Shown piece after piece: positions 1 to 8,500 of a stretch of DNA of 43,967 nt. Within the stretch, counting starts at the first letter, position 1. Every line of letters begins with the position of its first letter. Source of the stretch: Avibacterium volantium_A (GTDB lineage: Bacteria > Pseudomonadota > Gammaproteobacteria > Enterobacterales > Pasteurellaceae); the NCBI RefSeq assembly GCF_049366555.1, contig NZ_JBMMGT010000022.1:1-43967 (forward strand), in the 5' to 3' direction. The notes beneath the pieces were generated by a model that was not told the origin of the DNA, did no database searches, and saw only the letters and a program-made list of their open reading frames with translations. Both the position numbers and the translations under genes were made by a program.

Positions 1-37
1 TTAGGAAAGGAAAATTATATGACGGTACATTGTTGTT

Positions 38-60
38 TTATACGTCTAATAGCCGTATAA
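38..60. promoter_or_regulatory. Palindromic operator candidate of the TacA/TacT-like pair
   Basis: Two 7-bp arms, TTATACG (38-44) and CGTATAA (54-60), form a perfect inverted repeat with a 9-nt spacer about 40 bp before the antitoxin start. Ribbon-helix-helix antitoxins of this family normally bind palindromes in their own promoter, so this is the likely autoregulation site. The palindrome is seen; its binding is inferred. Confidence 0.5.
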
Positions 61-98
61 TTTTATTTGAAGTTAACTAACAAAAAAGGAACAAGAAA

Positions 99-386
99 AT
101 GACAACAACAAAAGCAAGATTGGAGGCTAAAGTAAATTTAGATATATATCAAATACTTAAGCAAGCTGCCTCAATTTCAGGGCGAACATTAACGGACTTC
201 GTTGTGAGCGTTGCTTACGAAGAAGCCAAAAAAACCATTTCAGAACATCAGGAGCTACGTTTGACATTAAATGATCAGGCTTTGCTCATCGAAAGTTTAA
301 GTAAACCATTTGAACCTAATCAGTCAATGAAAAATGCTCTTGATGTGTATGAAGAATATTTATCCGCCAACAAGGAGGTGCGATGA
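99..386 (+). CDS. DUF1778 (TacA-like) ribbon-helix-helix antitoxin
   Basis: This 95-residue protein matches the DUF1778/TacA antitoxin family in size and layout. Residues about 5-50 look like the ribbon-helix-helix DNA-binding part, with TKARLEAKVN followed by a helix containing ISGRTLTDFV. The C-terminal half is charged and helical, as expected for the segment that wraps the partner acetyltransferase. An AAGGAACAAG stretch precedes the ATG. The stop overlaps the start of the next gene by 4 nt (ATGA), the classic toxin-antitoxin arrangement. In known members the antitoxin neutralises the GNAT toxin and represses its own operon; the palindrome at 38-60 fits this. The family call is firm. The exact subfamily (TacA, AtaR or KacA) cannot be set by eye. 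Confidence 0.85.
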   Translation: MTTTKARLEAKVNLDIYQILKQAASISGRTLTDFVVSVAYEEAKKTISEHQELRLTLNDQALLIESLSKPFEPNQSMKNALDVYEEYLSANKEVR

Positions 387-901
387 TAAAGGAAAATTTA
401 AAAAATTTAACTGTACTCCCCCTAGAAAATTTAGAGATTAAGCGAAATACGTTTTTTTGTTCCAATAAAGAATTGGAAAAATACTTTCGCCAGTATGCTT
501 CTCAAGATGTAAAAAAGGGTCTGGCAAAATGTTTTGTGCTTATAGATCACAAACAATCTGAGATTATTGGATATTACACGTTGTCGGCATTATCCGTGTT
601 CGTTTCAGATATACCACAAGAAAGAGTAAATAAGGGGATCCCATACCCTAATATCCCAAGTGTATTAATTGGGCGGCTAGCCATTGATGATCGTTTTCAA
701 AAGCAAGGATATGGTAAATTCTTGGTTGTTGATGCGATCTACAAGATAAAAAATACCAATATAGGCGCTGCAATTTTGGTTGTTGAAGAAAAAGATGACA
801 ATGCGGTTTCATTTTATGAACGATTAGGTTTTATTGAATTTAAAGGGTTGGAAGCAAAACATAGAAAATTATTTTATCCGCTAACAAAAATCATAAAATA
901 G
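383..901 (+). CDS. GNAT acetyltransferase toxin (TacT-like)
   Basis: The 172-residue protein has the GNAT fold pattern. Its acetyl-CoA loop is QKQGYGKFL at about residues 112-120, of the Q/RxxGxG/A type, and the late motif FYERLGF is at about 145-151. Paired after a DUF1778 antitoxin with a 4-nt ATGA overlap, it belongs to the TacT/AtaT group. Those toxins acetylate the amino group of aminoacyl groups on charged tRNA and block translation. The size is typical and no key motif is missing, so it is probably active. Which tRNA it attacks cannot be told from the sequence. A hairpin terminator follows immediately, so the pair forms its own transcription unit. Confidence 0.85.
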   Translation: MIKENLKNLTVLPLENLEIKRNTFFCSNKELEKYFRQYASQDVKKGLAKCFVLIDHKQSEIIGYYTLSALSVFVSDIPQERVNKGIPYPNIPSVLIGRLAIDDRFQKQGYGKFLVVDAIYKIKNTNIGAAILVVEEKDDNAVSFYERLGFIEFKGLEAKHRKLFYPLTKIIK

Positions 902-934
902 ATGAAAGTCCCCTCTGTAAGAGGGGATTTTCAT
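902..934 (+). terminator. Terminator of the tacA-tacT-like operon
   Basis: A 14-nt arm (902-915) pairs with 921-934 around a 5-nt loop. The core is TCCCCTC/GAGGGGA, with one G-T mismatch in the arm and T-rich sequence on the 3' side. It starts one base after the toxin stop codon. Confidence 0.7.
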
Positions 935-971
935 TTGCATTATAAGATCCAAATAAGTGTTTATTGTGTTA

Positions 972-1054
972 TCTCGTAGGTAGGGGCGGACCGATGTATC
1001 CGCCCGCATAAATAATATGCGTTGATTTTTTTACAAAGCCCTACCCATACGAGA
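972..1054. repeat. Nested palindromic repeat element
   Basis: Outer arms TCTCGTA (972-978) and TACGAGA (1048-1054) continue into GTAGGG (980-985) and CCCTAC (1039-1044). Inside are a second palindrome (984-1005, arms GGGCGGA/TCCGCCC) and a third (CGCAT...ATGCG, about 1005-1021). The whole unit could fold into a branched structure. The inner 22-bp palindrome recurs three more times in the window (1863-1884, 20528-20549, 37308-37329), so this is a dispersed non-coding repeat family. There is no coding capacity, and no target-site duplication was identified. Confidence 0.6.
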
Positions 1055-1062
1055 AAGCAAAA

Positions 1063-1086
1063 AAACCTTGCGATTAAGCAAGGTTT
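1063..1086. terminator. Hairpin upstream of the TenpIN-like repeats
   Basis: A perfect 9-bp stem, AAACCTTGC (1063-1071) with GCAAGGTTT (1078-1086), closes a 6-nt loop. It has A-rich sequence on the left and TTTCTTCT on the right, so it could terminate transcription in either direction or form the 5' hairpin of the RNA that carries the two repeats. Confidence 0.5.
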
Positions 1087-1088
1087 CT

Positions 1089-1196
1089 TCTATTGAGCTA
1101 TGTATTTATTAACGTGGGCATACTCTAGCACCACAAATTTCATCTATTGAGCTATGTATTTATTAACGTGGGCGTGCTCTAGCACCACGTTTCTTA
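1089..1196 (+). ncRNA. Candidate type III antitoxin RNA: two 54-nt tandem repeats
   Basis: Two direct repeats with a period of exactly 54 nt (starts 1089 and 1143) differ at only a few positions over their shared first 46 nt. Each contains a GTGG...CCAC hairpin. In copy 2 it extends to AACGTGG (1165-1171) with CCACGTT (1185-1191) and is followed by TTCTTAT, so copy 2 may act as the leaky terminator expected between antitoxin RNA and toxin. Tandem short repeats just upstream of a ToxN/TenpN-type toxin are the hallmark of type III systems, where each repeat unit is a pseudoknotted RNA that inhibits the endoribonuclease. The repeats and hairpins are seen. The antitoxin role is inferred from position and from the toxin's resemblance to TenpN. 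The exact RNA ends are unknown. Confidence 0.6.
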
Positions 1197-1291
1197 TAAT
1201 AAGAGTAAAAAAAAAAAAATCAAGCATTATAAATTTGTTATTTTCTGATAAATGATAAAATACACATACGGAATATAGAACGGTTAATGAA

Positions 1292-1762
1292 ATGTTAATA
1301 AAACATCTTGATCTACAAATTGATCTTTTATCACAACGTTTTTTTACAGAGAAAGCCCCTTTACTGAATGAAATACTTGAGAAAGGCAATCGTCCTTATT
1401 GTGTATTATTAGTTCAAGTCAAGGGGGTTAATTTCGCATTGCCACTAAGAACAAACTTACCGCAACCAGATAATGATAAAATTTGTTTTAAAACAGTACC
1501 AAATGAGAATGGGGGTTTTAAAGGCATTGATTTTACAAAAGCAGTTATTGTTGATCTGCATAGTGATATTATGAATAAAACCATTCAACTTAGAGATAAA
1601 CAAGAATTTCTCCACATTCAAGGCAACGTGAAAAAGATCACGCGTCATTTTAAGAAGTTCGTTGAACGGTACATCACTGAAATGAAAAACAACCCCAAAG
1701 CACCGAGTAATGATTTCCGATTTTGTACATTATCCAATTATCATCTTGAATTGAAGATTTAG
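1292..1762 (+). CDS. Probable TenpN/ToxN-like endoribonuclease toxin (type III toxin-antitoxin)
   Basis: The 156-residue protein has the layout I know from TenpIN-family toxins. A short N-terminal helical part precedes NRPYCVLLVQV and a beta segment with FALPLRTNL at about residues 48-56. GFKGIDFTKAVIVD follows at about 76-89, and the C-terminal half is basic and helical. ToxN-superfamily enzymes cut mRNA and their own antitoxin RNA, and are held in check by a repeated small RNA encoded just upstream. Here two 54-nt repeats lie at 1089-1196, between 100 and 200 nt before the start. The start has only a weak ribosome-binding sequence, and a 13-A tract lies in the leader. No partner protein gene adjoins it. 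Similarity was judged by eye, so the family call is probable and not proven. Confidence 0.7.
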   Translation: MLIKHLDLQIDLLSQRFFTEKAPLLNEILEKGNRPYCVLLVQVKGVNFALPLRTNLPQPDNDKICFKTVPNENGGFKGIDFTKAVIVDLHSDIMNKTIQLRDKQEFLHIQGNVKKITRHFKKFVERYITEMKNNPKAPSNDFRFCTLSNYHLELKI

Positions 1763-1814
1763 TACAGCAGTTAAGTAGCAATTATTTTTAATTACAAAAA
1801 CTTAGCCAAAAAAC

Positions 1815-1885
1815 ACCGCACTTAGTTTTTCCTACATTAAATAAGATAACGCTATATCAAACGGGCTGACACATAGGTCAGCCCG
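1815..1885. terminator. Uptake sequence and palindromic terminator after the TenpN-like gene
   Basis: ACCGCACTT at 1815-1823 is a Hin-type uptake sequence. At 1862-1885 a stem of CGGGCTGAC and GTCAGCCCG closes the loop ACATAG. This is a member of the 22-bp dispersed palindrome family and lies between the convergent toxin and zinc-ribbon genes, where it may act as a terminator. Confidence 0.5.
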
Positions 1886-1997
1886 ATCACCACTTCCAAC
1901 AATAATTACAAAGAAATAATGCTTCCCTTATGTGATTAACCATTCACCACCAAACTTACAGCGATAACAATTGCGAAAATAACAAGCCAAATTAAAT

Positions 1998-2180
1998 TTA
2001 ACCTATTGCTTTTTCTATTGATTTCTTGGTTTTGTAAATAACGATTGTACCATTGTTGGGTTGGCGAAATTGGGTTAAATGATTTTTATCTAAGGAAAAT
2101 CCACAGTTAGGGCAAGCTAACATTGTCGTTGTGATCGCCTTTCGGCATTTCGGGCAATGTTGCATTAATGCGCTGTTCAT
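1998..2180 (-). CDS. Small zinc-ribbon protein, probably frameshifted before a membrane anchor
   Basis: The open frame codes for 60 residues with two CxxC knuckles, CPKC (residues 9-12) and CPNC (23-26), a typical zinc ribbon. The last part, after about residue 36, reads poorly. In the next frame the sequence continues as QQWYNRYLQNQEINRKS, then a hydrophobic helix (LIWLVIFAIVIAVSLVV), and stops at 1936-1938. The natural product was therefore probably about 80 residues: a cytoplasmic zinc ribbon, a linker and one C-terminal membrane span. A single-base indel near 2060-2078, within the run GCGAAATTGGG, would explain the break. It could be a true mutation or a sequencing error. No function is assigned. 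Confidence 0.7.
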   Translation of the reverse strand: MNSALMQHCPKCRKAITTTMLACPNCGFSLDKNHLTQFRQPNNGTIVIYKTKKSIEKAIG

Positions 2181-2543
2181 CTTACAAATCCTTAATTAAT
2201 GCTACGTTACAACTTCACTCTATTTGAATGCTTAGCGTGGAGAATGATTATATTTGCGAGTGATAAATTTTCTATTTATCTCAATGGGTTATTAATAAAA
2301 ATGGTTGTTTTATTAAGTTTAATTATTTATTGTTATAAACAAATTATTAAAAAGAGCAATAGGTTATAAGAATCATTTTTCCAATAGTTAGGGAGTGTTT
2401 ACTTTACATAAAATTTACAATTAATTACGCGAAATTGCCTAGTAATGTAGCGGTTTTGTGCTATTATTCGCAACCTAAATTTAATATATGATTGTTTTTT
2501 CGACTACGGTCGTTTTTCTACTAACCAAAACTAGGTGTAAATT
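2181..2543. promoter_or_regulatory. AT-rich leader and promoter region of the adhesin gene
   Basis: This 363-bp gap has no convincing gene and is very AT-rich. An extended -10 element is visible: TG at 2459-2460, one base, then TATTAT at 2462-2467, placing a start about 70 nt before the adhesin ATG. No good -35 was found. AGGTG at about 2533-2537 is the ribosome-binding site. No long simple-sequence tract that would suggest phase variation was seen. Confidence 0.4.
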
Positions 2544-5500
2544 ATGAATAAAATATTCCGTATTATTTGGAACCACGCACAACAAAACTGGGTGGTAACC
2601 TCAGAATTAGCTAAAGGACACACAAAAGCTCAAAGCTCAAAATCATTTTTTCAATCCATTTTCAATTTTAAACTAAATGCGTTAGCAACAACCTTGGCGC
2701 TGTTTTTAGTCGGGGGAGAAGCATTGGCGGCTGATCCGATTTGCGTTTCCTCTACGGGGACTAATTCGATTGCTTGTGGCGTGGGCGCCATAGCGAGTGG
2801 TGCTAAAAGTGTGGCTGTTGGTAGTGCAGCACAAGCAATGGGTATGAGCACGCTTGTGCTAGGTGATAGCGCTTATGCTGGGATGTCGATTAATAAAAGG
2901 AATGTAATTAACGATAGTGGTGCGATAGTTATTGGTCGGAATGCTTATGCGGCAGGAACGAATGATTTTGCAAGAACTTCAACGCAATCTGACGGCACAA
3001 CAAAACAATATTATTACAAAGCCAAAGATGGTGGTTGGTTAGAAAATCCTATAAATCCTTTTAGTGAGAAACTAGGTGCAGCACAGGGGATTGCTCTTGG
3101 TGTAAATGCAGTTTCGAATACCCAACAAACGATTGCGATTGGTAATGGTGCAGAAGCAGGGTCTTTAGGGGCAGATGGAAAAACAAATACACAAGGTATT
3201 GCGATTGGGCAAGGCGCAAAAGCCTATGCACACCAAGCGATTTCTATTGGTCGAAATGCAAATGCTTATGGTGATAGCGGGATTGCATTGGGAAATGATG
3301 GTGTTGATCGATTAATTAGTCGTTTAACTACTGAGGAAATTGATAAGTTAAAAAATAATGCCAATATCGGTGTGAAACGTGGCACTTATGATAACACCAA
3401 CGAAACTGTTAGCGCATTAAAAACGGGGGAATATCCGCAAACCACGGCTGGAACAGGGTCTATTGCTATAGGTTCTCTTTCATCTGCGGCAGACAAATTC
3501 AGTACTGCAATTGGTTTGAAAGCAAATGCTAGTGGCTTTGGCACAATGGCTGTGGGGGTTGGCGCACAGGCGACCAAAGAAAATGCAATGGCATTGGGAA
3601 CAGGTTCCAACACCGATAGCGATGCTTCCGAACAAACTAGAGCCAAGGTAAATGGCATTACCTATGATGGTTTTGCAGGCTCCACAAATATTAGTGTGGG
3701 CGACCAAGTTTCTTTTGGTTCGGCAGGTTTTGAACGTCAGCTCAAAAATGTGGCAGCGGGGGAAATTTCTGATAGCTCAACTGATGCAATTAATGGCTCA
3801 CAGCTCTATGTTGTTGCGAATGAATTAAGCAAAAAATTAACGCATTATTATAGTGTGAAAGATAATGGTTCTAAAGAAGGCAACTATGAGAATGATGGGG
3901 CAACAGCACCGTATTCTATTGCCGCAGGGGTTAGTGCCTCGGCGACAGAAAGAAATGCCTCCGCATTAGGCTACAATGCGAAAGCAACCAGCCAAGACTC
4001 AACTGCAATTGGTGCTAATGCTAATGCCAAAGGCGATGCTGGCTATGTCTATCCCGGTTCTAGTGTTCAGGGAAAAGCCACTGCCGTAGGGGCAAATGCT
4101 ACAGCTGGTGGTACTTCTTCTGTCGCCCTTGGGGATAGTTCAAACGCTAAATCTCGTGCGGATATTGCCGTGGGTATGGGGGCTGTTGCGAATAGTATTT
4201 CCGATGGTAGAGTGAATTATGGCAACTTTACAGATTACAATCTATTTTGGAGTATTTCTGCCTCAGCCCTTGCTATGGGTGCTGGAGCAAATGCAACAGG
4301 GCGTAATGCAGTTGCACTAGGGGTTGCTGCTAACGCATTTGATGCTTATGCTACCGCAGTGGGTTCAGGTGCTAAAGCAAACATTTCAGCTTCGGCTTTA
4401 GGCTATCTTGCTCAAGCAACGGGTGATAGTGCTGTTTCTATCGGTACATTCTCAAAAGCCACCGAAGAAGGCGAAATAGCAATTGGTCGTGATGCTGCTG
4501 GTGAGGACTATGATAAACCAGATGTAGGCAATAAAAATGGTATATCCCTTGGACGTGCCGCAGGTTTCCATCAAGTTAGCGGTGAAAGAAATGTTGCTAT
4601 TGGTTATGCTTCAGGCAGAGGCGTAGCAGGTAGCTCAAATCTCGCAATAATGGAAAATGCGGGTTTAAATACGGCAGGGAATAACAATATTGCGATTGGT
4701 AATAATGCGAATAAATTCGATACTGTACCAGAAGCATCAGATAATAATATTGCCATTGGTACGTCAACCCAAGCCAGAGGAAACACTGCAGTTGCAATAG
4801 GTTATCAGGCAAAAGCGCTAGCGGCGAACGCGATTTCTATCGGTAACGGCAACATAGTTACAGGTGAAAACTCTGGTTCGATTGGTGATCCAACAACTAT
4901 CACCGGTTCTGGCACTTATAATATGGGTAATAATAACGGCACGATTTCGGTAGATAACGCAGGGGTGATTGGTAATGATAATACACTTACAGATCAAGCA
5001 ACAGCGAGCCGAGTTGTTGGTAATAACAACTATGTAAATGGAAGCGAATCTTTTGTTCTTGGTAATGACGTTAAAGTGCAAAAGGATAAAGATGGAACTA
5101 GTACAAGAGTAATAGGTATTGGTAGCAATGTTACTGTAAGGGACAATGACTCCATTGCAATTGGTACAGGGACTTATACGGATGGCAATTTTGTTACCGC
5201 AATGGGTAATAAAGCAAATGCAAGTGGAGATCAGGCTGTCGCGATTGGTTCAAATACAGTGGCTAGAGAATCATCTACAGCTTTAGGGCAGCAAGCCCAA
5301 GCTACAGGTAATACAGCATTAGCTGTTGGTGCTGTAGCTAAAGCAGGAGGTAATCAGGCAACGGCTGTGGGGCAATATAGCAACGCTGCAGGAGCTTCTA
5401 GCACAGCGATTGGTCCTGAGGCGTTAGCTGGTAAAAAGAATGCCGTGGCATTGGGTTATCAGGCTAAGGCAACTGAGGGGGGAGCATTAGCATTGGGGTA

Positions 5501-8500
5501 TGGTGCGCAAGCAACCGTGGCAGGAGCTGTGGCATTAGGTGAAAACAGTGTAACAGGTGGAGCGGTTAAAACAGCAAGTGCAACGGTAAATGGTATCACT
5601 TACTCTGGTTTCGCTGGCTCAACTATTGGAAGTAGCCGTGTAGTTTCTGTTGGTACAACTGCAGAAGGTCAGCAACGCCAAATTCAAAATGTAGCAGCAG
5701 GGCGTATTAATTCCACTTCTACCGATGCGATTAATGGTTCACAACTTTATATGGTGGCAAACACCCTTGGCAATGTGGCAAACACTACCACAAATATTTT
5801 AGGTGGCGATGCGGCATTAGATCCAGCGACTGGCAATATCACAATGACGGATATTGGTGGCACGGGTAAAAACACTGTTAATGACGCTATTAGAGCAGCG
5901 AAGACAGAGGTGAAACCGGGAACGAATGTTACTGATGTTGCCACTTCAACAGATGCAACAGATGGACATACCATTTACACCGTAAATGCGAATGGGACAA
6001 CAGTGTCTAAAGGCTCTGATTTAGTTAAAGTTACTCCAGGAACAAAAGACGCGAATAATGTAACAGATTATGCCGTAGATCTTTCTGATGGTGCGAAAGC
6101 AAGCCTAGGCAAAGCAGACACCGCATTGCAATCTTGGGTGGCGAAAATTGATGATGCCGAAGTTAAAACGATCACTAAAGATGATAATAGTTTAAGTTTC
6201 ACCGCAGGCGATAATATCACCTTATCAAATGAAGACGGTAAGATCAAAATCGCAAGTAATATTAACGCTAATGGTGCGGTTGAAAATGGCAACACTGGTT
6301 TAGTAAACGGTGGCACTGTTTATAACGCCATTGAAGCGGCGAAAACACGTTATTACAGTGTGAATAGTAACGATCAAAGAGATGGAAGCAATTACAATAA
6401 CGATGGTGCAAAAGCAGAGGGGGCACTTGCCGCAGGCGTAGGCACTAGAGCTTTAGGCGCTAATGATGTTGCGGTAGGTAGTGGTGCTGTAGCTAACTCT
6501 AGTGATAATACGGGTGATCAAACTGCTGTTGCGGTAGGTTATAATGCCGCAGCAACAGGTCTTGGTGCAGTTGCAATTGGTGGCGCTGCATTGGCTCAAG
6601 TTGCTAATATGGTTTCTGTGGGATACTCAGCGGGAAGTGGTAGTACTACTGAAGATGGCGTTTGGATTGGTACCAATGCAGGAAATTCTGCTTCGGGAGT
6701 ATCAAATATAGGGATTGGTGAATTTGCGGGCTCAGGGATTGGTGATACGAACCCAAATTCTAACTATAATCTCGCAATGGGAATTTATGCTGGTGGTGGG
6801 CTTAATGGCTCAAATAACCTTGTTTTAGGCACCTCTGCGGGTAGCACATTAAATGGTGATGATAATGTTGCTTTAGGTAATGCGGCAGGAGCTAACTTAA
6901 GTGGTAGCAATAACATTGCGATTGGGCGCCAAGCTGGTACTGCTGTTGTGGTAAATAACGATCCTAATAATCTTGAGTTTGCCTCAGGTGGTTCTGATAC
7001 ACGTGAAGTCAGTGATTCAATTAGTTTAGGGAATAATGCTCAAGCCTTAAAAGATAAAGCTATTGCCATTGGTTTGAATACCCAAGCGAAAAATGAGAAT
7101 GATGTTGCATTAGGTGCAGGGGCAATCAGTGAAGCCGCAGTTGGAACAACAGATGCAACGGTAAATAAAATTACCTACAACGGTTTTACAGGCACTTCAC
7201 CAATTGCAACATTAAGCGTTGGTTCGGCTGGTAATGAGCGTACTATCACGAATGTTGCGGCAGGACGTGTGAGCAATACATCAACTGATGCGATCAATGG
7301 CTCGCAATTATATGCTGTGGCTAATGAATTGTCTGGACGTTTAACGCATTATTACAGCGTGAACGACAATGGTAAACAAGGCGCAAACTACAATAACGAT
7401 GGTGCAACAGGTATAAACGCCTTAGCAGCCGGTGTGGGTGCTAAAGCAGCGGGTGAAAGTGTGGTTTCGATTGGTAAATCCGCAGGTAGTGCAGACGCTA
7501 ACGCGAACAAGTCGGTTTATATCGGTGATAGTGCAGGCGATCGTTCTACAACCAATGCAGTTCGCCCAGAAAATGTCTATATCGGTCACGATGCAGGTAA
7601 AGCGACTGCTGGTGGCTGGAATACGGCGATTGGTACACAAAATGCAGGTGCTGGTATCACAGGTGATCTCAATGTTGCCCTTGGTCACGCCACTTTATAT
7701 AAGGTAACAGGTGATGAAAACACTGGCTTAGGTGCGTATGCGGGGCAAAACAGCACGGGTAACTATAACACCAGTGTGGGATCTCAGGCAGGACGTTATA
7801 TCCAAGGAAGCAACAATACTTCTGTAGGTTATAACGCTGGTGCGAATACAGTAGGCAGCAACAATGTGGCATTGGGTAACGAAGCTGGTCAAGCAGTTAC
7901 AATGAACGATACTTTAAGCATTGGTAACGCTGCAAAAGCAAACGCTCAAAATGGCGATGTGGCATTAGGGGCGAATGCGGTAACTGCAACTGTGGAAGGA
8001 ACGGATTCAGCGGATATTAACGGCTTAGTTTATGGTGGATTTGCAGGCAATGATCCAAAATCAACTGTGAGTGTCGGGAAAAAAGGTGCTGAACGTACCA
8101 TTACTAATGTGGCAGCAGGTCGTATAAGCAGTACTTCAACCGATGCTATTAATGGTTCACAACTTTATGCAGTGGCTGATACCTTAGGCAATGTCGCAAA
8201 TAGCGTGGTGAGCAATTTAGGCGGTAATGCAGAGGTTGATGAAGATGGCAACATCACAATGACAAATATCGGTGGCACTGAAAAAGATACCGTTGATGAC
8301 GCGATTAAAGCGGCGAAAACTGAAGTGGTGCAAGGAAAGCAGGTTACTGTTACTTCAGACGTTGATAAGAAAGACGGTCATACTATATACACCGTAAATG
8401 CAACAAAAACGACTGTGACTGGCTCTGGTGATGTAGTCGTGACGGGGGGTACAGAAGATGATCAAGGCGTGATTGCTTACACCGCAGATTTATCTCAAAC

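Noticed and set aside
1087..1188. tRNA gene or tRNA fragment
   Set aside because: The CTAGCACCAC ends look tRNA-like, but there is no cloverleaf, T-loop motif or acceptor pairing.
1089..1196. The two 54-nt repeats as a short CRISPR array
   Set aside because: There is no spacer between the copies, only two units, and no cas gene nearby; tandem RNA repeats before a toxin explain them better.
1144..1389. Minus-strand open frame of 81 codons over the repeats and toxin start
   Set aside because: It is antisense to the repeats and the toxin gene, low in complexity (poly-F from the A tract), and has no family features.
2181..2543. Insertion sequence or integration site before the adhesin
   Set aside because: No transposase reading frame, terminal inverted repeats or target duplication was found; the stretch is simply AT-rich.
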